A model generated the notes under the pieces. The model searched no databases. It was given only the letters and a program-made list of their open reading frames with translations, and was not told where the DNA came from. From JAVWHP01 sp036639955 (lineage in GTDB: Bacteria; Bacillota_I; Bacilli_A; Erysipelotrichales; Erysipelotrichaceae), in NCBI GenBank assembly GCA_036639955.1, contig JAVWHP010000009.1, forward strand, positions 1 through 60,115: 60,115 nt of DNA. The letters are read 5' to 3'. Below, in pieces: positions 7,382-14,866 of the stretch; the first letter of the stretch is position 1, and each line of letters starts with the position of its first letter. The translations under genes were made by a program, and so were the position numbers.

Positions 7382-7646
7382 CAGATTCAATTGATCTGAT
7401 TGTATCTACATACTCTTTAACTTTTTCACAAATAATATCTTTATCTGATTGGTTGCTATTTTTAAAACGAACTTCTGTAAGCATAGCTTGTACGACTTCA
7501 TCATGTTCAACTAAATATTTAACAATATGCCTAAACAGCTTACTTTTATCTTTCATAGGATCTAAATTACATTTCTGTATTAATGCTTCGTACATTTCTT
7601 TGTCTTTTTCTTTCATATATAACGTCATATATTGGTATTTGTACAC
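7365..7646 (-). CDS. small putative DNA-binding protein upstream of the replication gene
   Basis: 93 residues from GTG 7646, with GAGGAGG eight bases upstream. A short strand-like N-terminus (YQYMTLYMKEKDKEMYEAL) followed by two helices (SKLFRHIVKYLVEHDEVV) recalls a ribbon-helix-helix protein, and the acidic tail is short. Its end overlaps the start of the replication gene, so it is the first gene of that transcript. By position it could be a copy-number or replication control protein. The fold guess is weak; no conserved motif decides it. Confidence 0.5.
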   Translation of the reverse strand: MYKYQYMTLYMKEKDKEMYEALIQKCNLDPMKDKSKLFRHIVKYLVEHDEVVQAMLTEVRFKNSNQSDKDIICEKVKEYVDTIRSIESDDEND

Positions 7647-7680
7647 AATAATCCTCCTCTATAGGCGATAACGTTATTTT

Positions 7681-7728
7681 AAAAATAAAAAAGCGACCGT
7701 TATCTCATCTCTGAGTAACGTTCGCTTT
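7681..7728 (-). terminator. terminator after the tRNA-Glu/tRNA-Asn unit
   Basis: Stem AAAGCGA-C-CGTTA (7690-7702) pairs with TAACG-T-TCGCTTT (7716-7728), followed on the minus strand by TTTTTTATTTTT. It ends the tRNA transcript and separates it from the replication gene. The palindrome ATAACGTTAT at about 7668-7677 lies just beyond and may be an operator for the replication operon. Confidence 0.75.
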
Positions 7729-7775
7729 AAATATGATAGCTATTGAACAAGCGCCCAATAGCAATATTGGTATAA

Positions 7776-7851
7776 TGGCGCCTCAAACAGGACTCGAACC
7801 TGTGACAATTCGGTTAACAGCCGAATGCTCTACCAACTGAGCTATTGAGGC
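7776..7851 (-). tRNA. tRNA-Asn (GTT)
   Basis: Full cloverleaf of 76 bases with encoded CCA. Acceptor GCCTCAA pairs with TTGAGGC; the anticodon loop CTGTTAA gives GTT; the T arm carries GGTTCGAGTCC. It is five bases downstream of tRNA-Glu in the same transcript. Its 3' end faces the plasmid-like region, which makes it a likely integration site. Confidence 0.97.
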
Positions 7852-7856
7852 AAGAA

Positions 7857-7932
7857 TGGTGACGCGTACGGGATTTGAACCCGTGAATGCTTGCGTGAAA
7901 GGCAAGTGAGTTAACCGTTTCTCCAACGCGCC
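7857..7932 (-). tRNA. tRNA-Glu (TTC)
   Basis: 76 bases with encoded CCA. Acceptor GGCGCGT pairs with ACGCGTC; anticodon stem CTTGC/GCAAG with loop CTTTCAC gives TTC; T arm GGGTTCAAATCCC. First tRNA behind the promoter at 7964-7992. Confidence 0.97.
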
Positions 7933-7963
7933 ATCAATGTTTTTATAATCACATTGCTTTAAT

Positions 7964-7992
7964 AGTATACCAAAAATGGAAGTTGAGGTCAA
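7964..7992 (-). promoter_or_regulatory. promoter of the tRNA-Glu/Asn unit
   Basis: Minus strand TTGACC, 17 bases, TATACT, ending about 30 bases before tRNA-Glu. A strong consensus vegetative promoter. Confidence 0.85.
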
Positions 7993-8170
7993 GAAGTTTT
8001 TTTATTTTTTTTAAAATTTTGTGTTTATTCTTTAAATATATCCAGCCTTTACAAATACTTAGTAATTCTACTTATAATATGTGCAATAAGCAATAAAATA
8101 TAGGCATATTATTTTTATCTTATCAAGAAAATGTGCTATCATATTTAAGTAAGAAAGCGAGGTAATTAAA

Positions 8171-8947
8171 ATGATTGATGGACATATGCATTTAGAATAC
8201 GGACCACTAAATATTGAATACGTTATGGAGTTCGTAAAAGAAGCAGTAAATAAAGGATTAGATGAAATACAAATATTAGACCATACCCATAGGTTTGTTG
8301 AATACCTACCAATATATGAGGATCTAAAAGAAGCAGCACCGCAACAAAAAGAATGGTTAGAAAAGAAAGAACTAAACACACTAGCAGAGTACCACGCATT
8401 AATTGAACAAGTTAAAGCGATGGAACTACCAATTAAAGTTAAGTTTGGACTAGAAGTTTGCTACTCTCCAATACATGAACAAAAAATTAAAGAGTTACTA
8501 GCTCTATATCCATATGATTTTGTAGTAGGAAGTATACATTCAATAGATTCATTATTATATGATATGAGTTCATTCTCTAAAGATATACTATGGAATAAAT
8601 TTAGCGCAGACCATATCTATAAAAGATATTATGAAATAATGGAAGAACTTATTAAGTCTGACTTATTTACTCAAGTAGGACATCCAGATACTTTAAAACT
8701 ATTTCAAATTTATCCTAGCTATGATTTAAAACCAACATACCACCATATAGCTAAGTTAATGAAAGAACACAATGTATTAGCAGAAAATAATACTGGATGT
8801 TATTACCGATATAACCATCCAGATATGGGACTAAGTAATGAATTCCTAAACATTCTAAAAGAAGAAGGAGTTAAAATTATAACTGCTTCTGACGCTCATC
8901 ATCCATTAGATGTAGGAACTAATATAGCAGATATAACAAATAAATAG
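8171..8947 (+). CDS. PHP-domain phosphoesterase, histidinol-phosphatase-like
   Basis: 258 residues on the plus strand. Metal-binding residues of the PHP fold are visible: GHMH at 4-7, ILDHTHR near 37-43, FGLEVCY near 95-101, VGSIHSID near 118-125, VGHPDT near 170-175 and ASDAHHP near 238-244. The nearest named family is HisJ/HisK histidinol-phosphate phosphatase, but no histidine genes are near, so the substrate is uncertain. Start ATG 8171 has GAGG nine bases before it; an extended -10 (TGCTATCAT) is at about 8136-8144. It is a single-gene unit closed by the terminator at 8949. Confidence 0.75.
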   Translation: MIDGHMHLEYGPLNIEYVMEFVKEAVNKGLDEIQILDHTHRFVEYLPIYEDLKEAAPQQKEWLEKKELNTLAEYHALIEQVKAMELPIKVKFGLEVCYSPIHEQKIKELLALYPYDFVVGSIHSIDSLLYDMSSFSKDILWNKFSADHIYKRYYEIMEELIKSDLFTQVGHPDTLKLFQIYPSYDLKPTYHHIAKLMKEHNVLAENNTGCYYRYNHPDMGLSNEFLNILKEEGVKIITASDAHHPLDVGTNIADITNK

Positions 8948-8948
8948 A

Positions 8949-8973
8949 CTGTGCGTAAGCACAGCCTTTTTAT
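8949..8973 (+). terminator. terminator of the PHP gene
   Basis: CTGTGC-GTAA-GCACAG stem with GNRA-like tetraloop followed by CCTTTTTATTT, two bases after the stop codon. It also lies at the end of the opposing lipoprotein gene. Confidence 0.85.
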
Positions 8974-8980
8974 TTGTAAA

Positions 8981-10159
8981 TTATTTAAGATACTTAGCAT
9001 CTATTACCTCTTTAGTTTTAGAATTTAAATAATCTAGTGTTACACTTTGATTCTCATAACCATTAAGTGCATGCTTAGCAGCTAATTCATTAGTATAATC
9101 AGCTAACTTATAAACTTTAAAACCATGTCTAGAATTCATTATATCATTACTATTGCCTTCATAATGAATAACTAAAGGAGTCCAAAATACATTTTCTATT
9201 TTATAATCATTATTAGATTTAACAATATCAAAGTTTATCATACCAGATAAGTTATTATCTACACCTAACATACCACCTAAGAAGTTACCTAAAGAATAAA
9301 CTACTAAAGTTTCATTACCATTAATTCCTTTTAATGTAGTTATTGGTTGAATTACATGAGGATGTTCACCAATAACTACATCTACATCTAAATCAGCTAA
9401 AAGCTGAGCATACTGAGTTTGATAACTATTAGGAGTGTTAGTATTTTCATCACCCCAATGAGAAGAAACGATTATGACATCACTAACCTCCTTAGCCTTA
9501 GCTACATCGTTTCTTATTTCAGATTCGTTGAAATAAGAAACGTTATAACTATTAGGAGGTTGAATACCATTAGTACCATAAGTATAAGCTAAGAAAGCTA
9601 TTTTAATACCATTCCTCTCTATAACTTTAATAGTATCTCTACTAGCTTGTGAATCATATATACCAGCAGTTATCATATTAGGATAGTTTTTAAAAGTAGC
9701 TATACTATTAATAATGCCTTGTTCACCACGATCTAATGCATGATTAGTAGCTTGGTTAATTAAATCAAATCCTAAATCATTAATAGTTTTGGCCATACTC
9801 TTAGGAGTATTAAAACAAGGATAACCACTAATACCTAAGTAATCACCACCTAATATAGTTTCTTGATCAAGATAAGCTAAATCAGCAGATTTTATATCAT
9901 TAGCAACTTTTTCATACATAGGATTAAAGTTATAAAAACCATCACCCATAGTACCTTCAAACTTATCAGCTTCATCAGCTATAGGACCATGAATTAAGTT
10001 ATCTCCAACGCCAACAACATGAACTCTACCTATTTTAGCTAATACTTCTATCACTTCTTGTTTCAGTTCTTTTTTAGGAATTCCCTTAGATACTTCTGTT
10101 GTCTTATTAGAACAACCACTAAGTATCACTAATACTATAAATATTATAATTGATTTCAT
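8981..10159 (-). CDS. CapA-family metallophosphatase-like lipoprotein
   Basis: 392 residues. An N-terminal hydrophobic stretch ends in the lipobox LSGC (Cys16), so it is a surface lipoprotein. The PGA_cap/CapA calcineurin-like fold is shown by GVGDNLIH (about 49-56), ATNHALDRG (about 135-143), IVSSHWGDE (about 230-238), VVIGEHPHVIQP (about 260-271) and VYSLGNFLGG (about 287-296). CapA proteins are tied to poly-gamma-glutamate capsule assembly, but the other cap genes (capB, capC) are absent here; many solitary CapA-like lipoproteins have unknown roles. It starts four bases after the carboxypeptidase stop and is the last gene of the pgsA transcript. Confidence 0.85.
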   Translation of the reverse strand: MKSIIIFIVLVILSGCSNKTTEVSKGIPKKELKQEVIEVLAKIGRVHVVGVGDNLIHGPIADEADKFEGTMGDGFYNFNPMYEKVANDIKSADLAYLDQETILGGDYLGISGYPCFNTPKSMAKTINDLGFDLINQATNHALDRGEQGIINSIATFKNYPNMITAGIYDSQASRDTIKVIERNGIKIAFLAYTYGTNGIQPPNSYNVSYFNESEIRNDVAKAKEVSDVIIVSSHWGDENTNTPNSYQTQYAQLLADLDVDVVIGEHPHVIQPITTLKGINGNETLVVYSLGNFLGGMLGVDNNLSGMINFDIVKSNNDYKIENVFWTPLVIHYEGNSNDIMNSRHGFKVYKLADYTNELAAKHALNGYENQSVTLDYLNSKTKEVIDAKYLK

Positions 10160-10162
10160 AAA

Positions 10163-11041
10163 TTATTTCTGTGCTTGATATTCATCAAGAGTAATATTTC
10201 TTTTCTTTATATCTTTAGCTATATCAATACCAACATATCTTAAATGCCAAGATTCATAAGCAAAACCAGTATTATCAATACGATCTTCAGGATAACGTAA
10301 TATAAATCCATAGTTAGCTATATTGTCTAATAACCATTGATAATTAGGAGAATTTTGGATTTCTGTAAAATTATAATTATCAATGGTTATATCTACTGCT
10401 AAACCACTATTATGTTCACTTTGTCCAGGTCTAGCATAATATGTGTCAGCATATTCTTGTCCATTATTATTTAAAAAATAATCATATAAGTTCTTTTGAT
10501 AATTATAGCTTCTATAGCTTGATATACTTCTTATATTAAAGCCTTGAGCTATACATGCTTCTCCTAGCTTTTTTAACGCTTCTCCTGCGCTTCTTACTAT
10601 CATTTGTGAGTTTCCGGTTGTACATGAGTCATCTACTCCTTGTATGCAAGGAAATGGCGTCTTTATCATATCATCAGGTACATAACCATTAGGTAAAATA
10701 TGATACTTATTTATAACCATAGCTACATCACTAGTATCCTTTATCTCTTCTATATTACTAAAGAAAGGTGTATCTAAACCTATATTAACATCACTAACTA
10801 CTCTTTCAATCTTATAATCACTATGTAGTTTAGCATATTCACTATAACGATCCTTTAACCCATCCCTATAATATTTTATATCTCTAAATTCATCAACTAC
10901 CTTTACTTCTACCTTTTCATCAGTCTTATCTACTTCATCTTTAATAACAATATCTTCTTTCTTAACCTCTTCTTTCTTACTATCAGTACAACCACTACCT
11001 AGCATTACTAAAGCAATCATTAAACTAATCATTATTTTCAT
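10163..11041 (-). CDS. D-alanyl-D-alanine carboxypeptidase, VanY/M15B type, lipoprotein
   Basis: 292 residues with a lipobox (LGSGC, Cys18) and a charged Lys/Glu/Asp linker to about 50. The M15B peptidase domain occupies the last 170 residues: SISSYRSYNYQ (about 193-203), RPGQSEHNSGLAVDI (about 224-238, zinc His and Asp) and YESWHLRYVG (about 267-276, catalytic Glu/His). It trims the terminal D-Ala from peptidoglycan stem peptides at the cell surface. It lies between pgsA and the CapA-like gene, forming an envelope operon. No van resistance genes are near, so a housekeeping role is the simple reading. Confidence 0.88.
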   Translation of the reverse strand: MKIMISLMIALVMLGSGCTDSKKEEVKKEDIVIKDEVDKTDEKVEVKVVDEFRDIKYYRDGLKDRYSEYAKLHSDYKIERVVSDVNIGLDTPFFSNIEEIKDTSDVAMVINKYHILPNGYVPDDMIKTPFPCIQGVDDSCTTGNSQMIVRSAGEALKKLGEACIAQGFNIRSISSYRSYNYQKNLYDYFLNNNGQEYADTYYARPGQSEHNSGLAVDITIDNYNFTEIQNSPNYQWLLDNIANYGFILRYPEDRIDNTGFAYESWHLRYVGIDIAKDIKKRNITLDEYQAQK

Positions 11042-11099
11042 ATAAAGTACCTTCTTTCTATTACTCCATATCTATATATGTTATTTAATTATTATCTCC

Positions 11100-11657
11100 T
11101 TAATTCTTTTTAAACATCTCCATATAAACAGGTATATACATAACAAACGAAAATAGCATAAATCCAATAGTAACTATTATTAGCATATTAGCATATAATA
11201 TTGGCATCTCATAAGCAACTACTAACACTACCATCAACACATAAAAGACAGCAGTAGAAACTTTACCAAACCATTTCGCACCATCTAATCTCATATCTTT
11301 CTTTAATAGTATTATTCCACATATAGCCATCATACCTTCTTTAACTACTAATACTATAATTAGTACTAGCATAATATCATATCTAGATAATAATGCTATA
11401 GCTATAGCTAACTGTAATAATTTATCTGCTATAGGATCTATCATCTTACCAAGTGTAGTTATCATATTAAATTTTCTAGCTATAAACCCATCTAAGAAAT
11501 CAGTAAATCCTGCTATCGCTAATATAATAGTAGGTAATACATAACCATTAATATTATCTGCTTTAACATATAAATATACAAATACTGGTATTAATATTAA
11601 TCTTATATAACTTAATATATTAGGAATACTAAATATTTCTTTACGTTCTATTTTCAT
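11100..11657 (-). CDS. pgsA: CDP-diacylglycerol--glycerol-3-phosphate 3-phosphatidyltransferase
   Basis: 185 residues with several membrane helices. The CDP-alcohol phosphotransferase signature D-x2-D-G-x2-A-R-x8-G-x3-D-x3-D is complete (DFLDGFIARKF through GKMIDPIAD, about 53-80), and the N-terminal NIPNILSYIRLILIP is typical of PgsA. It makes phosphatidylglycerol phosphate, the precursor of phosphatidylglycerol, cardiolipin and lipoteichoic acid donors. First gene of a three-gene envelope transcript from the promoter at 11688-11717, with AGAGGTG before ATG 11657. Confidence 0.93.
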   Translation of the reverse strand: MKIERKEIFSIPNILSYIRLILIPVFVYLYVKADNINGYVLPTIILAIAGFTDFLDGFIARKFNMITTLGKMIDPIADKLLQLAIAIALLSRYDIMLVLIIVLVVKEGMMAICGIILLKKDMRLDGAKWFGKVSTAVFYVLMVVLVVAYEMPILYANMLIIVTIGFMLFSFVMYIPVYMEMFKKN

Positions 11658-11687
11658 ACTACACCTCTTTCTATCTCATCTAAGTTA

Positions 11688-11717
11688 ATTGTACTTTCAA
11701 ACTTACTCTAATGTCAA
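11688..11717 (-). promoter_or_regulatory. promoter of pgsA operon
   Basis: Minus strand TTGACA, 18 bases, TACAAT, ending about 30 bases before the pgsA start. Confidence 0.75.
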
Positions 11718-11817
11718 CTAAATAATTATAATATTATATAAAGTATAAACACTATAATTTTTCATCATTACTTTATTCCATATCTTTATTCTTTTATAAT
11801 GTTTATGGTCATATACA

Positions 11818-11845
11818 TTGTACTATCTTTTTTTAAGTTTATAAT
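11818..11845 (+). promoter_or_regulatory. promoter of the NrdD-tail gene
   Basis: TTGTAC, 16 bases, TATAAT, 17 bases before ATG 11863 counting to the end of the -10. The short leader is just long enough for the ribosome site TGAGGTG. Confidence 0.7.
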
Positions 11846-11862
11846 ATTATTGAGGTGAAAAT

Positions 11863-12147
11863 ATGAATTATTCTAAAATTATAGAGGGTACTAAGATTAC
11901 TTCTAATGAGGATTTATCTGATAATGAGTATTGCGCTTATATAGCTCATATCAAAAATAATAATCCTCGTCAATCTGTTGAGTATCTTGATTTAGTGTTT
12001 GAAGCAGATGATGTAAATATGTCTTATCGTTTACGTCCTGTTCATTTTGAAAAGATTCGTCGTATTACTGGTTATCTTGTTGGTACAATGGATCATTGGA
12101 ATAATGCTAAAACGGCTGAAGAATCAGATCGTGTTAAGCACGCTTAA
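11863..12147 (+). CDS. stand-alone NrdD C-terminal (glycyl-radical-type) domain protein
   Basis: 94 residues. The second half, with IRRITGYLVG at about 65-74 and WNNAKTAEESDRVKH at about 79-93, resembles the C-terminal tail of anaerobic ribonucleotide reductase NrdD: the R-x-x-G-Y that carries the glycyl radical, then W-N-x-x-K-x-x-E-x-x-x-R-x-x-x. There is no catalytic barrel, ATP cone or zinc site; the protein is only this tail with a short N-terminal part. Such small proteins are often named anaerobic ribonucleoside-triphosphate reductase by similarity, but cannot reduce nucleotides alone. It is monocistronic, with its own promoter and terminator, and no nrdD or nrdG is next to it. Confidence 0.7.
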   Translation: MNYSKIIEGTKITSNEDLSDNEYCAYIAHIKNNNPRQSVEYLDLVFEADDVNMSYRLRPVHFEKIRRITGYLVGTMDHWNNAKTAEESDRVKHA

Positions 12148-12172
12148 GCAATACTAATTAGTATTGCTTTTT
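12146..12172 (+). terminator. terminator of the NrdD-tail gene
   Basis: AAGCAATACT-AATT-AGTATTGCTT followed by TTTATA; the stem begins in the stop codon. Confidence 0.85.
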
Positions 12173-12211
12173 ATATACCTTACCATTTCTTGCTCTTTTA
12201 TAGGTTATAGC

Positions 12212-12259
12212 ACACCTCCTCTTATATTGTTTACATACAGTATATTAGAAAGGAGGTGT
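12212..12259 (+). promoter_or_regulatory. inverted repeat that can mask the ribosome site of the Cys-rich gene
   Basis: ACACCTCCT (12212-12220) is the exact complement of AGGAGGTGT (12251-12259), the ribosome site of the gene starting at 12264; 30 bases lie between. If transcription begins upstream of 12212, the leader can fold over the ribosome site. Within the loop TTGTTT and TATATT could instead be promoter boxes starting transcription after the first arm, which would leave the site free. Confidence 0.5.
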
Positions 12260-12263
12260 AATA

Positions 12264-12932
12264 ATGAATTGTTCAAATAATTCTTATGATTCTTGTAATT
12301 CTTGTAATTCTTGTAATTCTTGCGGTTCTTCTTCTGACTATGAATCTTATCTTGAAAACAATTGTTATGATGGTTGTTCAGGTTCAACTAGTTGTAATTC
12401 ATGTAATAGCGTAGGTGATAGTTTCGATGGATGTGGTTATGATGATTCCTTCTTTTCATCTTGCCAAAGTAATTGTGGATGTGGTTGTAATAATGGTGGT
12501 GACAATGGTTCTTGTCTATTAGTTCATAATCATGAACTTCTAGGTTCTACTAACCCTAATGAAGCTTCTATCAATCCATGCACTCCATGCAACCCATGTT
12601 GCAATAACGGATGCAATAATGGATGCAATAATAGATGCAATAATTGCTCTAACTGTGATAACCAAAATCAGTATGCTACTCATAACCATCGTTTTGCTAG
12701 CATTACTACTAGTGAAGTAGGAACTGGCAATACACATGCTCACACTGTTAGTTTAACTACAACAACAGTTAATGGTCATACACATACTATTAATACTAAA
12801 ACTGGTCCAGCTATCATGTTAAATAACTCTAAACATATTCATATGATTGAGGCAGTAACTACTAAATCTAATGGACATACACACACTATATCAGCACATA
12901 CTCTACAAGCAAAATTAGACTCAAAATCATAA
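12264..12932 (+). CDS. Cys/Asn-rich protein with YmaF-like histidine-repeat domain
   Basis: 222 residues. Residues 1-135 are built of Ser-Cys-Asn and Cys-Asn-Asn-Gly repeats (about 30 cysteines). From about 87 on, H-x-H pairs recur (HNHEL, HNHRF, HAHTV, HTHTI, HIHMI, HTHTI) with the L-G-S-T and T-G-P-A-I segments of the YmaF family (PF12788-type). That family is found in Bacillota and has no proven function; the paired histidines and cysteines suggest metal binding or cross-linking, and the Cys-rich head recalls exosporium or coat proteins. No signal peptide. Ribosome site AAAGGAGGTG is excellent but may be masked by the repeat at 12212. Repeats at 12296-12325 (TCTTGTAAT units) and 12598-12640 (TGCAATAA units) show slippage growth. 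Confidence 0.7.
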   Translation: MNCSNNSYDSCNSCNSCNSCGSSSDYESYLENNCYDGCSGSTSCNSCNSVGDSFDGCGYDDSFFSSCQSNCGCGCNNGGDNGSCLLVHNHELLGSTNPNEASINPCTPCNPCCNNGCNNGCNNRCNNCSNCDNQNQYATHNHRFASITTSEVGTGNTHAHTVSLTTTTVNGHTHTINTKTGPAIMLNNSKHIHMIEAVTTKSNGHTHTISAHTLQAKLDSKS

Positions 12933-12940
12933 TATATAAC

Positions 12941-12972
12941 AAAGAGTAATGGAAGAACCATTACTCTTTATA
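12941..12972. terminator. bidirectional terminator between convergent genes
   Basis: AAAGAGTAATGG-AAGAA-CCATTACTCTTT, a 12-base perfect stem with A/T flanks. It serves the YmaF-like gene and overlaps the stop codon of the opposing VanZ-RDD gene. Confidence 0.8.
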
Positions 12973-14115
12973 ATTTATAATAGATATATTATGTAAATTA
13001 GATAATCGACTATGAATAGCTCTATATCTATGACTTAATATAGCAACAAACAACTGTAAAGCACTAGCTATAAATACAAATGAAATTATAAAGATAATAC
13101 CTAATATAAAATACTGTAAATTGATATTATCTACACCCTTAATTATATTAACTAAATACAATAAATATAAAGGACTAGGTAATACTACTATAAATAAATA
13201 TATATATCTAATAATATAATTATATAGCTTACCACTACCACCATCACTATTAACTAATTTAATCTTTACAATCATCTTACCTAAAGTTTGACCCCTAAAC
13301 ATAAAATTAAACAATATAAAATAAATAAATATAGTTGCTACATATGTACTATAAGCTAACTTTATATTGCTCAACTCTACCCTCCCCTTTAACATAAATA
13401 TTAAACTAACATTCATTAATAATATAATTATTAAATCTATCCCCATAGCACTTATTCTTCTTAAACCACTAACCTTATGACCTCTTAAATATGAAGTCTC
13501 TTCTAATTCATCTTTAGTAGGTAAATACCTAACTAATATAGGAGTAATAATATAACCTATAATACCTCCTAAAGTATTAAAGAATAAATCATCTAATTCA
13601 AATAACCTATAAGGTCTAGAATATATTCCAAATAAACCACTTAATTGTATTAACTCAAAAGATAAAGATACTAAAAAACATATAATAGTAGTACTTAACC
13701 AACCTTTTTTAAAATAATATCTTAAATAGATACCTAATGGTATTACCATTAATATATTAAAATATATAGTAAAACAATTAGGTTGTAATAAAGCAGGTAA
13801 CCAAGTACTCATATCATGTATATTAAATACAGTTGTACTTAGCAATAATTTAACTGATGAAAATAGTTCTAAAGATACATAAGGAGTAGTTAATTTAGCT
13901 ACTTCAGTTCTTGATGGTAATGGTAACATTGTAAAGAAATAAGCACATAACAAATAAAATATAAATGAATAAACTATAGTAACTCTAGTTACTAAAATAG
14001 AACCATATTTATTATATTGAATTAATATATAAGGTAATGTAATTAATAAAGCTAATAATGGAAATACTAATATAGCAGTTCTTATTGGTATTAAATATAT
14101 TGACATTCCATTCAC
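12961..14115 (-). CDS. VanZ-like/RDD fusion membrane protein
   Basis: 384 residues, about nine hydrophobic segments. The first half is a VanZ-like domain: FNILMVIPLGIYLRYYF (about 118-134) and, near 152-190, ELIQLSGLF...FELDDLFFNTLGGIIGY. The second half begins RRISAMGIDLIII (about 220) and has FRGQTLGKMIVKIKLV (about 270), the signature of RDD membrane proteins. VanZ confers low teicoplanin resistance by an unknown route; RDD proteins include a Na+/H+ antiporter-type member. The gene follows kdpE by 55 bases with no terminator between, so it may be co-transcribed with the potassium sensor genes. Function here is not known. Confidence 0.75.
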   Translation of the reverse strand: MNGMSIYLIPIRTAILVFPLLALLITLPYILIQYNKYGSILVTRVTIVYSFIFYLLCAYFFTMLPLPSRTEVAKLTTPYVSLELFSSVKLLLSTTVFNIHDMSTWLPALLQPNCFTIYFNILMVIPLGIYLRYYFKKGWLSTTIICFLVSLSFELIQLSGLFGIYSRPYRLFELDDLFFNTLGGIIGYIITPILVRYLPTKDELEETSYLRGHKVSGLRRISAMGIDLIIILLMNVSLIFMLKGRVELSNIKLAYSTYVATIFIYFILFNFMFRGQTLGKMIVKIKLVNSDGGSGKLYNYIIRYIYLFIVVLPSPLYLLYLVNIIKGVDNINLQYFILGIIFIISFVFIASALQLFVAILSHRYRAIHSRLSNLHNISIINYKE

Positions 14116-14170
14116 CCCTAATCTTATTCCACTAATTTTAACATTAACTATCTTTAATGTCTAATACTAA

Positions 14171-14866
14171 TTATATTTTTAACATTCTATATCCAACTCC
14201 TACATGAGTTTGAATATATTTATCATTAGTATTACCTTCTAATTTCTTTCTTAAATAAACCATAAATACTCTTAAAGAAGCAACATCATTATCCCAACCA
14301 CTTCCCCATACATTCTTAGTTATATAATTTAGAGTTAGTACTTTACCTATATTTTGAGCTAATAAACATAATAACTTATATTCTATAGGAGTTAAATGTA
14401 GTTCTTCATCTTTTATATATGCACTACCTTTAACATAATCTATTTTAAGATCTCCATTAATAAAAATTGATGATTCTTCTAATGTTACACCTACTACTGA
14501 ATGAATCCTTCTTAAACTAGCTCTTATTCTTGCTAATAGTTCTTCTACTGAAAAAGGCTTAGTTAAGTAATCATCAGCACCTTCATCTAATGCTAATATT
14601 TTATCATTATCATCACTTCTAGCACTTATAACTATTATTGGCATATTAGACCAACTTCTAGTTTTTTTAATTATTTCTATTCCATCTATATCTGGTAATC
14701 CTAAATCTAATAATATCATAGAAGGTTTATATTCAGATATTATTTCTAAAGCTTCTTTACCATTAGATATACTCATATATTTATAATCATGTGTTTCTAA
14801 TGTCATAGCTATTAAATTTCTAATAGCAGCTTCATCTTCTACTACTAATATAAGTTCTTTATTCAT
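14171..14866 (-). CDS. kdpE: response regulator KdpE
   Basis: 231 residues, an OmpR/PhoB-type regulator. The receiver has the acid pocket EDE at 10-12, phospho-acceptor Asp54 (LLDLGLPD) and the conserved Lys in TKPFS; the C-terminal winged helix (about 130-231) has the LTPIEYKLLCLLA and VGVGYRM segments. It activates kdpFABC when KdpD senses low potassium or osmotic stress. It overlaps the end of kdpD by eight bases, a normal arrangement for this pair. Confidence 0.93.
   Translation of the reverse strand: MNKELILVVEDEAAIRNLIAMTLETHDYKYMSISNGKEALEIISEYKPSMILLDLGLPDIDGIEIIKKTRSWSNMPIIVISARSDDNDKILALDEGADDYLTKPFSVEELLARIRASLRRIHSVVGVTLEESSIFINGDLKIDYVKGSAYIKDEELHLTPIEYKLLCLLAQNIGKVLTLNYITKNVWGSGWDNDVASLRVFMVYLRKKLEGNTNDKYIQTHVGVGYRMLKI

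Noticed and set aside
8981..10159. Poly-gamma-glutamate capsule operon
   Set aside because: Only a CapA-like gene is present; capB and capC equivalents are missing.
12205..12387. Asn/Lys-rich minus-strand frame opposite the Cys-rich gene
   Set aside because: A product of the TCTTGTAAT repeats read backwards; no ribosome site or homology.
12961..14115. Glycopeptide resistance cluster (VanZ- and VanY-like genes near each other)
   Set aside because: No vanA/B ligase, vanH, vanX or vanRS; VanY-like and VanZ-like proteins are common housekeeping members.
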